DNA of 64,000 nucleotides from Polynucleobacter sp. CS-Odin-A6 (lineage in GTDB: Bacteria > Pseudomonadota > Gammaproteobacteria > Burkholderiales > Burkholderiaceae), in the NCBI RefSeq assembly GCF_018882095.1, contig NZ_JACVPD010000001.1, positions 496,001-560,000 of the forward strand, read 5' to 3'. A program made the translations under genes and the position numbers. Shown here piece after piece: positions 34,790 through 42,037 of the stretch. Every line of letters starts with the position of its first letter. Position 1 is the stretch's first letter. Under the pieces are notes generated by a model, which saw nothing but the letters and a program-made list of their open reading frames with translations, was not told the origin of the DNA and made no database searches.

Positions 34790-35980
34790 ATGATCCAAAA
34801 TACTTCCATTCATTGGAATGAGAATGATCAACCCCGTGAAGCAATTTGGCATTCTGAAAATGGCATCGCTCCACACAAAAAAGTAGTGACTGGAGATGAC
34901 ACCCTGACAGCGGATGATGCGTATCATTTGGCATGCGAAGGTACTGCGATTCTGTGGAAGGGTGATTTTCAGAATGCGCGCCAGTTATTGCAGGCATTGG
35001 TTCGGCGGATTGATAAACCCTCAAAAAAATCAAAACGTGCAGGTAAGAGGGCTGTTAAAACAGATGAAGTTGCTGTCCAAAAAACGGCCCAAGATATTTT
35101 TAATCAACATCGTCTCGCACAATCCCAGCGAGCACGAACGCTGGGTATGTTGCTCATCCAGTGCAACCCTGATCACACTATCCCCTTACGTCGTGCACCA
35201 GATATTACTCAGGCTTGCCAAGAGGCGTATGGAATTGTCAGCGAGTCTTATGTAGTTTCATTGCGTGAGCTATTGGGGGTGATCAGTGCTCATGAATGGC
35301 GTAAGAATGGATTGCCTATTTTGGCTGATGGTGATGGCGAACCTATTTTTGTTCATCCTCATTACGGTGTTTTTTCGCCCGTTCGAGGTGAGTATATTGA
35401 GTTGGTTTGTAATGCGCCATTGCCAAAGTCATGGAATAAAGACTCTGTTGCTTTTGATATCGGCGCTGGCACCGGCGTGCTGTCTATTATTTTGGCCATG
35501 CGGGGTGTGCAGAAAATGATTGCTACCGATCTAGATGATCGCGCACTTGCTTGTGCCAAAGAAAATATTGCGCTATTAAATTTAGGTTCTCAAATAGAAG
35601 TGCTTAAGGCCAATTTATTTCCACCAGGCAAGGCCTCCTTGATTATCTGTAATCCACCTTGGATACCCGCCAGACCCAGCTCACCTTTGGAACACGCGGT
35701 ATATGACCCCGAGAGTCAAATGCTCAAAGGATTTTTATCTGGGTTACGAGATCACCTTTTACCTCAGGGTGAGGGCTGGCTGATTCTGTCAGATCTAGCT
35801 GAGCATCTTGGACTCAGAACTCGACCAGAATTGCTTGCGTGGATTGAAGAGGCTGGCTTAGAGGTAGTCGGTCGCATGGATACTAAGCCTAAGCATCCTA
35901 AAGCGTTTGACGAATCTGATCGGTTGCACTTCGCAAGAGCAGCTGAAATTACATCGCTATGGCGCTTAAGCTCAAAGTAA
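34790..35980 (+). CDS. Class I SAM-dependent methyltransferase with N-terminal extension
   Basis: A 396-residue protein. The C-terminal half is a methyltransferase: motif I FDIGAGTGVL at 222-231, an acidic residue in ATDLDD at 245-250 and the substrate motif NPPW at 288-291, which is used by enzymes that methylate amide or exocyclic amino nitrogens (PrmC/HemK and RsmC/RlmG types). The first 200 residues hold a Lys-rich stretch (about 76-90) and a domain I do not recognise. The target, protein glutamine or rRNA base, cannot be decided. Confidence 0.8.
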   Translation: MIQNTSIHWNENDQPREAIWHSENGIAPHKKVVTGDDTLTADDAYHLACEGTAILWKGDFQNARQLLQALVRRIDKPSKKSKRAGKRAVKTDEVAVQKTAQDIFNQHRLAQSQRARTLGMLLIQCNPDHTIPLRRAPDITQACQEAYGIVSESYVVSLRELLGVISAHEWRKNGLPILADGDGEPIFVHPHYGVFSPVRGEYIELVCNAPLPKSWNKDSVAFDIGAGTGVLSIILAMRGVQKMIATDLDDRALACAKENIALLNLGSQIEVLKANLFPPGKASLIICNPPWIPARPSSPLEHAVYDPESQMLKGFLSGLRDHLLPQGEGWLILSDLAEHLGLRTRPELLAWIEEAGLEVVGRMDTKPKHPKAFDESDRLHFARAAEITSLWRLSSK

Positions 35981-36000
35981 AGCTTGCTTAGGAGCAAACC

Positions 36001-36423
36001 TTACTTTGCAAATAATTGGCTTGGGTCTTCAAATGCTTTGAACTCTAAAGCATTGCCAGCCGGATCTAAAAAGAACATCGTCGCTTGCTCGCCCACTTTT
36101 CCCTGAAACCGGATCTGTGGTTCTATGATGAATTTCATGCCGCTGTTACGCAAGCGATCTGCTAAGACATGCCAATCTGGCATGGTCAGAACAACCCCAA
36201 AATGTTTTACGGGAACTTGATGCCCGTCAACCTCGTTTGAGGCTGCATGACCGCATTCTTGAGGGGCAAGATGGGCAACCAATTGGTGTCCAAAGAAATC
36301 AAAGTCAATCCATTCATCCGAGCTTCGTCCTTCGGCGCAACCTAAAGTGCTACCGTAAAAACTGCGGGCTGCTTCCAAATTGTCGACTGGAAATGCGAGA
36401 TGAAAGGGTTGAATGGTAGACAT
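36001..36423 (-). CDS. VOC (glyoxalase/bleomycin resistance) family protein
   Basis: Small metal-binding-fold protein of 140 residues. [24 protein letters not shown] is the opening beta-alpha unit, with His8 as a likely metal ligand, and [12 protein letters not shown] near the C-terminus holds the second ligand, Glu. I chose ATG 36423, which has AAGGA at good distance. The substrate cannot be deduced. It converges on the methyltransferase gene, 20 bases away. Confidence 0.87.
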   Translation of the reverse strand: MSTIQPFHLAFPVDNLEAARSFYGSTLGCAEGRSSDEWIDFDFFGHQLVAHLAPQECGHAASNEVDGHQVPVKHFGVVLTMPDWHVLADRLRNSGMKFIIEPQIRFQGKVGEQATMFFLDPAGNALEFKAFEDPSQLFAK

Positions 36424-36532
36424 GACGTTCCTTGGCAATGATCCTAGACTGAGCTTAGCACGCTCAAAGGTGTGTATTGCTAAAGTTTAGTATATTGAGA
36501 CCATCAAAATAAAGCTGTTTAACGGAGACAAC

Positions 36533-37519
36533 ATGATTACTTTTCAATTCAAGCTTTGGCATTCTATTGCTCGGGCGTTAATCATTCTGAGCTTTTCTGG
36601 TTTAGTTCATGCCGCTTATCCAGATCGACCCATCAAGCTGGTTGTTCCTTACCCTCCAGGTGGCGCTACGGATGTGATTGGTCGTATTTTGGCTAAGAAT
36701 TTAGGTGACTCTTTGGGGCAGCAAGTGTTAGTTGAAAACCGTGGTGGGGCTGGTGGCAATATTGGTGCGGAAGCAGTAGCCAAGGCTACGCCGGATGGCT
36801 ATACACTCTTAATGGGTGCGGTGACATCCCATTCCACTATGGCAACCCTTGAAAAAGGAAAGTTGCGTTATGACATTTTGAAGGATTTCACGCCAGTCAT
36901 GATTGTGGGCTCGGTACCGTTGGTGGTAGTTGTGAATCCCAATGTTCCAGTGAGAACCTTGAAAGGTTTGGTTGATTATGCAAAAGCCAATCCAGATAAA
37001 TTAAATTACGCCTCTTCTGGTGCTGGCGCTCCTCAAAGAATGGGCGCAGAAATTTTCCAAAAAGAAGCAGGCATTAAAATCACGCATGTGCCCTATAAAG
37101 GGAGTGGACCAGCCATGACCGATTTAGTTGCCGGTCAAGTGAACATGATGGTTGAGACTGTTCCAGCAGCACTACCGTTCATTACCGCTGGTCAGTTACG
37201 TCCTTTAGCGGTCACAACGGCAAAACGGATTTCGATGTTGCCAGATGTACCGACTACGGCTGAATCGGGCATGCCCGCTCTCGAGGTGAGTTCAACATTT
37301 GGCGTTCTTGCCCCAGTGGGTACACCCATGCCCATCATTGATCAATTAAATAGCGCTATCGCTAAACTATTAGTTAATCCGGAGGTAAAAGAGGCTTTTC
37401 TAAAGCAAGGTGTCTATGCCGCAACGCCAACAAAGCCTAAGCAATCCGCCGAATTGCTAGCTGGTGAAGTAAAGCGCTGGGAAAAAGTCATTAAAGAAGC
37501 CGATATTAAAGCTGAGTAA
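36533..37519 (+). CDS. Bug/TctC-family periplasmic binding protein
   Basis: Periplasmic binding protein of 328 residues with a signal peptide ending near LVHAA, then YPDRPIKLVVPYPPGGATD and VENRGGAGGNIGAEAVAKA, and THVPYKGSGPAMTDLVAGQ further on. The ribosome site GGAGA precedes the ATG. It lies 32 bases before the IlvD/Edd-type dehydratase and is probably co-transcribed with it, suggesting a sugar acid or other polyhydroxy acid as ligand. Confidence 0.92.
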   Translation: MITFQFKLWHSIARALIILSFSGLVHAAYPDRPIKLVVPYPPGGATDVIGRILAKNLGDSLGQQVLVENRGGAGGNIGAEAVAKATPDGYTLLMGAVTSHSTMATLEKGKLRYDILKDFTPVMIVGSVPLVVVVNPNVPVRTLKGLVDYAKANPDKLNYASSGAGAPQRMGAEIFQKEAGIKITHVPYKGSGPAMTDLVAGQVNMMVETVPAALPFITAGQLRPLAVTTAKRISMLPDVPTTAESGMPALEVSSTFGVLAPVGTPMPIIDQLNSAIAKLLVNPEVKEAFLKQGVYAATPTKPKQSAELLAGEVKRWEKVIKEADIKAE

Positions 37520-37551
37520 TTACCATTTAATTTTTAAGTTAAAGAATTTTC

Positions 37552-39294
37552 ATGACCAACAAAGACAAAAAACCCGCTGCCGAAACTGGCTTGCGCAAAG
37601 GCTTAACGAGTTACGGTGATAAGGGCTTTTCTTTGTTTTTGCGTAAAGCATTTATCAAAGGGGCTGGCTATACCAATAGCGCCCTAGATCGTCCTGTGAT
37701 TGGCATTATTAATACGGGAAGCGCCTACAACCCTTGTCACGGCAATATGCCGCAGTTAATCGAAGCGGTTAAACGGGGTGTGATGTTGGCTGGTGGGTTG
37801 CCGATGGATTTCCCTACGATCTCAATACATGAAAGCTTTGCTGCGCCAACCAGTATGTATTTGCGTAATCTGATGTCGATGGATACCGAAGAGATGCTGC
37901 GTGCACAACCGATGGATGCGGTGGTCATGATTGGCGGTTGCGATAAAACGGTTCCTGCACAGATGATGGGCGCTGCTTCAGCAGGTATTCCTGCGATTCA
38001 GTTAATCACTGGTTCCATGTTAACGGGTTCGCATCGCAGTGAGCGAGTTGGCGCCTGTACTGACTGTCGTCGTTATTGGGGGAAATTCCGTGCCGGTGAA
38101 ATCGACGAAATTGAAAAAGATGAAGTGAATGACCAATTGGTAGCCAGCGTTGGGACTTGCTCCGTTATGGGAACTGCTAGCACGATGGCCTGTATATCTG
38201 AGGCATTGGGACTGACCGTACCGGGTGGCGCAACTCCACCAGCAGTCACGGCTGATCGAATTCGGGTCGCGGAAGAAACGGGTACACGCGCTGTACAAAT
38301 GGCTAAAGATGGTTTGACGATCGATAAGGTGTTGACTGCCGATGCTTTTGAAAATGCAATGCGAGTACTGTTAGCGATTGGTGGATCAACCAATGGGATT
38401 GTCCACTTAGCAGCGATCGCTGGACGAATGGGTCTTGAGATTGATTTAGATGCCCTGGATAAGATGGGTGATGAGACTCCAGTCCTAGTTGACCTCAAGC
38501 CATCAGGGGATCATTACATGGAGAACTTTCATGATGCTGGTGGTATGACAACCTTATTGCGTGAGTTAAAGCCCTTACTAAAACTCGATGCAATGACAGT
38601 GACAGGTCGTACCTTGGGTGAAGAAATTGATGCCGCTCCACCAAGCTTTCCGCAAGAGGTAGTGCGTAAGTTTGATAACCCCATTTATCCCCGCGGCAGT
38701 ATTGCGGTCCTGCATGGCAATTTAGCTCCTGGCGGCGCCATCATTAAGCAATCTGCAGCTAATGAGAAATTAATGGAGCATGAAGGTCGAGCAGTGGTCT
38801 TTGAAAATAGCGAAGATCTTGCAAATCGTATTGATAGCCCTGACCTTGATGTCACTGCTGATGATATTTTGGTATTAAAAAATATTGGCCCCAAGGGCGC
38901 ACCGGGTATGCCAGAGGCGGGATATATTCCGATTCCCATGAAGCTGGCTCGAGCAGGGGTGAAAGATATTGTGCGCATCTCCGATGGTCGTATGAGTGGT
39001 ACCGCGTTTGGAACGATCGTGTTGCACGTCACCCCAGAAGCTGCAGTGGGCGGCCCACTGGCGCATGTCCATAACGGTGACCGCATTCGTTTGAGTGTGA
39101 AAAATCGGGAGATCAGTCTGCTTGTCTCGGATGCGGAACTAGCAAAGCGTGCACAAGAAAATCCGGTAATCGAACCTACTGCAGAGCGTGGTTATCTCAA
39201 ACTCTTTTTAGATACTGTGACGCAGGCAGATAAGGGTGTGGACTTTGATTTCTTAAGAGCAGCCAAGATGGTGGGTAAAACACCTAAACGTTGA
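37552..39294 (+). CDS. IlvD/Edd-family dehydratase (probable sugar-acid dehydratase)
   Basis: Fe-S dehydratase of 580 residues. Three cysteines likely bind the cluster: Cys62 (NPCHGN), Cys130 (GGCDKT) and Cys203 (GTCSVMGTAS). Their spacing (68 and 73 residues) equals what I recall for L-arabinonate dehydratase, which carries a [2Fe-2S] cluster. Enzymes of this subgroup dehydrate aldonic acids to 2-keto-3-deoxy acids. Isoleucine/valine biosynthetic IlvD is an alternative, but the neighbouring Bug gene and motif set favour a catabolic role. The final part (SDGRMSGTAFGTIVLHVTPE) is well conserved. Confidence 0.88.
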   Translation: MTNKDKKPAAETGLRKGLTSYGDKGFSLFLRKAFIKGAGYTNSALDRPVIGIINTGSAYNPCHGNMPQLIEAVKRGVMLAGGLPMDFPTISIHESFAAPTSMYLRNLMSMDTEEMLRAQPMDAVVMIGGCDKTVPAQMMGAASAGIPAIQLITGSMLTGSHRSERVGACTDCRRYWGKFRAGEIDEIEKDEVNDQLVASVGTCSVMGTASTMACISEALGLTVPGGATPPAVTADRIRVAEETGTRAVQMAKDGLTIDKVLTADAFENAMRVLLAIGGSTNGIVHLAAIAGRMGLEIDLDALDKMGDETPVLVDLKPSGDHYMENFHDAGGMTTLLRELKPLLKLDAMTVTGRTLGEEIDAAPPSFPQEVVRKFDNPIYPRGSIAVLHGNLAPGGAIIKQSAANEKLMEHEGRAVVFENSEDLANRIDSPDLDVTADDILVLKNIGPKGAPGMPEAGYIPIPMKLARAGVKDIVRISDGRMSGTAFGTIVLHVTPEAAVGGPLAHVHNGDRIRLSVKNREISLLVSDAELAKRAQENPVIEPTAERGYLKLFLDTVTQADKGVDFDFLRAAKMVGKTPKR

Positions 39295-39305
39295 TGCAGT
39301 CAAAG

Positions 39306-39347
39306 TAAAAAAAGAAAAAGAAATAAAGAAAAAGAAACAAAGAAAAA
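39306..39347 (+). repeat. Low-complexity A/G (polypurine) tract
   Basis: About 42 bases made almost only of A and G, with irregular AAAGAAA-type units, lie between the dehydratase stop and the tmRNA terminator hairpin. On the minus strand this is the T/C-rich tail that follows the tmRNA terminator stem. Slippage could vary its length, but it is outside any gene. Confidence 0.6.
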
Positions 39348-39370
39348 CGCCACCTGAAGAGGTGGCGTTT
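39337..39370 (-). terminator. Intrinsic terminator of tmRNA
   Basis: AAACGCCACC (39345-39354) pairs with GGTGGCGTTT (39361-39370) over 10 bp with a six-base loop. Read leftward, the stem is followed by TTTTTCTTTG, so it ends ssrA transcription, 31 bases past the mature 3' end. It may weakly serve the rightward dehydratase gene as well. Confidence 0.82.
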
Positions 39371-39400
39371 GACTATTGAGCGTATCAATTTACTTCAAAA

Positions 39401-39759
39401 TGGTGGAGTCGGCGGGAATCGAACCCGCGTCCGCAAATCCTCTACAGCAAGTTCTACATACTTAGTCATATCATTTAATTTAGCTAGCTAGGCACAGACT
39501 GACATGTTCCACGCTGGCGATTCACTTAGTTTTCGAATCATTCCCCGTGACATGAAATGATCTTATCTCTTGTAAATGACCCTGACCTAGCTTTCGCTAG
39601 CTGACCCAAGAGAGAATCAGTTCAGGGGCAACCGCAATTAAGCGGCTAGTGCGAAACGTTCGTCGTTTGCAGTTATTACATTCCCATTGATTTACGAGAT
39701 AACGGGTCCTCGGTATGCCCTTGATGCTTTGTAATCCACGTCGAAACCATGTCGACCCC
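39401..39759 (-). ncRNA. ssrA: tmRNA (10Sa RNA)
   Basis: Transfer-messenger RNA that rescues stalled ribosomes and tags the unfinished protein. On the minus strand the 5' end GGGGTCG (39753-39759) pairs with CGACTCC near the 3' end, followed by encoded ACCA ending at 39401. The T-loop GGTTCGATTCC and the 5' domain GGTTTCGACG are typical. The resume frame at 39670-39638 reads ANDERFALAA and stop. About 359 nt, a one-piece tmRNA. The region between the dehydratase and gph (39294-39832) is fully explained by this RNA, its promoter and its terminator. Confidence 0.97.
39638..39670 (-). other. tmRNA proteolysis-tag reading frame (ANDERFALAA)
   Basis: Ten codons starting with the resume codon GCA and ending in TAA. 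The tag ends in ALAA, the signal read by ClpXP-type proteases; the C-terminal Ala-Ala is preserved. Confidence 0.93.
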
Positions 39760-39782
39760 GGAGTTCATGCATTGGAGGTCCT

Positions 39783-39812
39783 ATTTTAAGGCTCTTAGGC
39801 TTAAATTGTTAA
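39783..39812 (-). promoter_or_regulatory. Probable sigma-70 promoter of tmRNA
   Basis: On the minus strand TTAACA (39812-39807) and TAAAAT (39788-39783), each five of six consensus, are separated by 18 bp. Transcription would start about 15-18 bases before the mature 5' end, leaving a short leader for RNase P to remove. Confidence 0.5.
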
Positions 39813-39831
39813 ATATCTTCCGAGTGACGAA

Positions 39832-40515
39832 TTAAGCCCTACTAGGAAAGATGATTTCCAGTAGCTCAAGGGGGTGGCTTACTAGGTAATCTGCGCCCCA
39901 AGACTCTGGAGGCTCTTCACAACCACAATAACCATATGCAGCTGCAATGGTTTGCATGCCTGCCGCCTTACCCGCCACAATGTCTCTCATATCATCACCA
40001 ACATAGAGCGATTTGGCCGGGTCAATATTGGCGATTCTGGCAGCATGCAAAATCGGCTCAGGATGAGGTTTTGAGTAAGGAGTGGTATCGCCAGAGACTG
40101 TCGATATTGCTCTCTGACGCAACCCCATCAACTCCGTTAAGGGGTTAGCAAAGCGCTCACTCTTATTGGTCACGATGCCCCAAGGCAGCCTTGCGCTATC
40201 CAACTGATCTAGTAAGTGATCAACACCTTCAAAAAGGACGCTGTTTACCAGTAAAGCATTCTCATAGTTGAGATAGAACTCATCTCGCAAGGCAATAAAG
40301 TCAGGATGCTCAGGGCTCATTCCAAAAGCGCAGCCAATTAACCCTCTAGCACCAGCAGATGCATGTGGGCGAAGTAGCTCATATTGCTTGGGAGCAAGAT
40401 TACGGGTAATCAGGAGCTGGTTGGCAGCCGCTACAAGGTCAGGGGCGGTATCCGCAAGCGTGCCATCCAGATCAAAAAAGACCCCCTTGTAAGGGCTTAC
40501 TAGCCCACTACTCAT
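39832..40515 (-). CDS. gph: Phosphoglycolate phosphatase (HAD family)
   Basis: Cytosolic HAD-superfamily phosphatase of 227 residues that removes 2-phosphoglycolate. The nucleophile motif is DLDGTLADT (Asp15, with Asp17 as acid/base), a helical cap follows, then the lysine (YSKPHPEP) and the metal motif VGDDMRD. It overlaps ubiG by four bases, the arrangement common in related Burkholderiales. Some homologs act on other small phosphates. Confidence 0.9.
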   Translation of the reverse strand: MSSGLVSPYKGVFFDLDGTLADTAPDLVAAANQLLITRNLAPKQYELLRPHASAGARGLIGCAFGMSPEHPDFIALRDEFYLNYENALLVNSVLFEGVDHLLDQLDSARLPWGIVTNKSERFANPLTELMGLRQRAISTVSGDTTPYSKPHPEPILHAARIANIDPAKSLYVGDDMRDIVAGKAAGMQTIAAAYGYCGCEEPPESWGADYLVSHPLELLEIIFPSRA

Positions 40516-41201
40516 TTATGTACGGCAATCATGTAATTCACGTCCACATCTTCACCAAGGCTATAGATCTGGGTGATCGGGTTGTAAGTCATTCCCTTCA
40601 TACCAATCATTTCCAATCCAGCTTCGCGGGTAAATGCCACTAATTCAGATGGCTTTATGAATTTAGCGTATTCATGAGTCCCTTTGGGAAGTAGTCGGAG
40701 GATGTATTCAGCACCAATAATCGCAAATAAATAGGACTTGGGGTTACGATTCAAGGTGCTAAAAAAGAGGGTGCCTCCAGGCTTGCACAAGGTTGCACAG
40801 GCACGCACGACGGAAGCTGGGTCAGGCACATGCTCAAGCATCTCCATGCAAGTAACCACGTCATATTGCCCCGGCTCTTCCTCTGCTAGCGCTTCAGCTG
40901 AGATGGATCGATATGTGAGAGATGCGCCTACCTCTAGTGCATGTAATTCAGCAACTTTGAGGGCTTTTTCAGATAAATCGATGCCACAGGTATCGGCGCC
41001 AGAACGAGCTATGGATTCAGCGAGAATGCCACCACCGCAACCGACGTCCAAAACCTTCTTGCCATTGAGGTCAACAATAGACTTGATCCAATTGAGGCGC
41101 AGGGGATTAATGGCATGCAAGGGCTTGAATTCACTATTGGGATCCCACCAGCGGTGGGCTAGAGCGCTAAATTTAGCGATTTCGGACTGATCAACATTCA
41201 T
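40512..41201 (-). CDS. ubiG: UbiG, 3-demethylubiquinone/2-polyprenyl-6-hydroxyphenol O-methyltransferase
   Basis: SAM-dependent methyltransferase for both O-methylation steps of ubiquinone synthesis, 229 residues from ATG 41201. A TTG at 41216 would add five residues and is less likely. The N-terminus [22 protein letters not shown] is the UbiG hallmark, and motif I (VLDVGCGGG) lies at 50-58. It is cotranscribed with gph and faces away from gyrA, with ompA between. Confidence 0.95.
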   Translation of the reverse strand: MNVDQSEIAKFSALAHRWWDPNSEFKPLHAINPLRLNWIKSIVDLNGKKVLDVGCGGGILAESIARSGADTCGIDLSEKALKVAELHALEVGASLTYRSISAEALAEEEPGQYDVVTCMEMLEHVPDPASVVRACATLCKPGGTLFFSTLNRNPKSYLFAIIGAEYILRLLPKGTHEYAKFIKPSELVAFTREAGLEMIGMKGMTYNPITQIYSLGEDVDVNYMIAVHK

Positions 41202-41258
41202 GGTTTTTGCGGTCAAGTAGATTGCTTGTGGATGATTAAGTTACAAATATAGCGGAAA

Positions 41259-41289
41259 TAAAAAAGCCCGCCAGAAGCGGGCTTTTTTA
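41259..41289 (-). terminator. Intrinsic terminator after ompA
   Basis: AAAAAAGCCCGC (41260-41271) pairs with GCGGGCTTTTTT (41277-41288) over 12 bp around a five-base loop. Read leftward from ompA it ends in a T tract. It separates ompA from ubiG. Confidence 0.87.
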
Positions 41290-41302
41290 CAAGTAAAAAG
41301 AA

Positions 41303-41878
41303 TTACTTAACAGCAGCTGTACCAACTACTTCGATGTCAGTGCGGCGGTTCTTAGCGCGGCCTTCATCAGTTGCATTGCTTGCAACTGGATTGCTCTTGC
41401 CTTTTGATTCTGTGTAAATACGGCTACCGTCAACACCTTTGCTTACCAAGTAAGCCTTAACGGACTGAGCACGACGCTGGCCAAGAGCCATGTTGTAAGC
41501 ATCAGTACCAACGCTATCGGTGTTACCAACAGCAATAATCACTTCTAATTTGATCTTATTCAGGTCATTAGCAACTTTAGCCAAAGTAGCCTTGCCTTCT
41601 GGCTTCAAGTCAGACTTGTTGAAGTCATAAAGTGTGTCAGCTTGCAATGTGATCTTGCTTTGGCTAATAGAAGGAGTAGCAGCCTTAGGAGCTAACCAGC
41701 CATCGCAGTTCTTAGCTGCAGTTGCTGGAGTCCAGCTATTGTCACGCCAGCACAATGTGCCGTCATTGTTTTTCCAGTTAAGGGCGCCATCGCCGTTTTG
41801 CCAGTTATCAGAAGCCATTGCTGCAGAAGCAGAAACAGTAACAACAGATGCGAGCAACACTTTTAGGGTTTTGTTCAT
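41303..41878 (-). CDS. ompA: OmpA-family (peptidoglycan-binding) outer membrane protein
   Basis: Envelope protein of 191 residues. After a signal peptide (about 1-22) comes a short Trp-rich region with repeated NWQNGDG/NWKNNDG units and two cysteines (LCWRDNSWTPA...NCDGW), then a C-terminal OmpA domain (about 85-185) with NTDSVGTDAYNMALGQRRA, which binds peptidoglycan. There is no eight-strand barrel, so it is not an E. coli-type OmpA porin; it matches the short form next to gyrA in Burkholderiales. GAGGA gives a good ribosome site. Confidence 0.9.
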   Translation of the reverse strand: MNKTLKVLLASVVTVSASAAMASDNWQNGDGALNWKNNDGTLCWRDNSWTPATAAKNCDGWLAPKAATPSISQSKITLQADTLYDFNKSDLKPEGKATLAKVANDLNKIKLEVIIAVGNTDSVGTDAYNMALGQRRAQSVKAYLVSKGVDGSRIYTESKGKSNPVASNATDEGRAKNRRTDIEVVGTAAVK

Positions 41879-42037
41879 TTTTAGTCCTCAAAAATCTCTT
41901 TTTTAATTAAAGTCAAACTTAAATGTAATTCGCCCTACCTTGAAGCAAAAACTGCAAAGCGACACATCTCAATTTCATACAAACTGACAGAATATTAGCA
42001 TAGGGGCTATCAGTCATCAAAATGATATTATTTCTAA

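Noticed and set aside
38073-38498. Antisense open frames inside the IlvD/Edd dehydratase gene
   Set aside because: Covered by a conserved gene; no independent support.
39306-39347. Purine tract as a CRISPR or phase-variation repeat
   Set aside because: Units are irregular and there are no spacers; the tract lies outside genes and reads as the T/C-rich tail after the tmRNA terminator.
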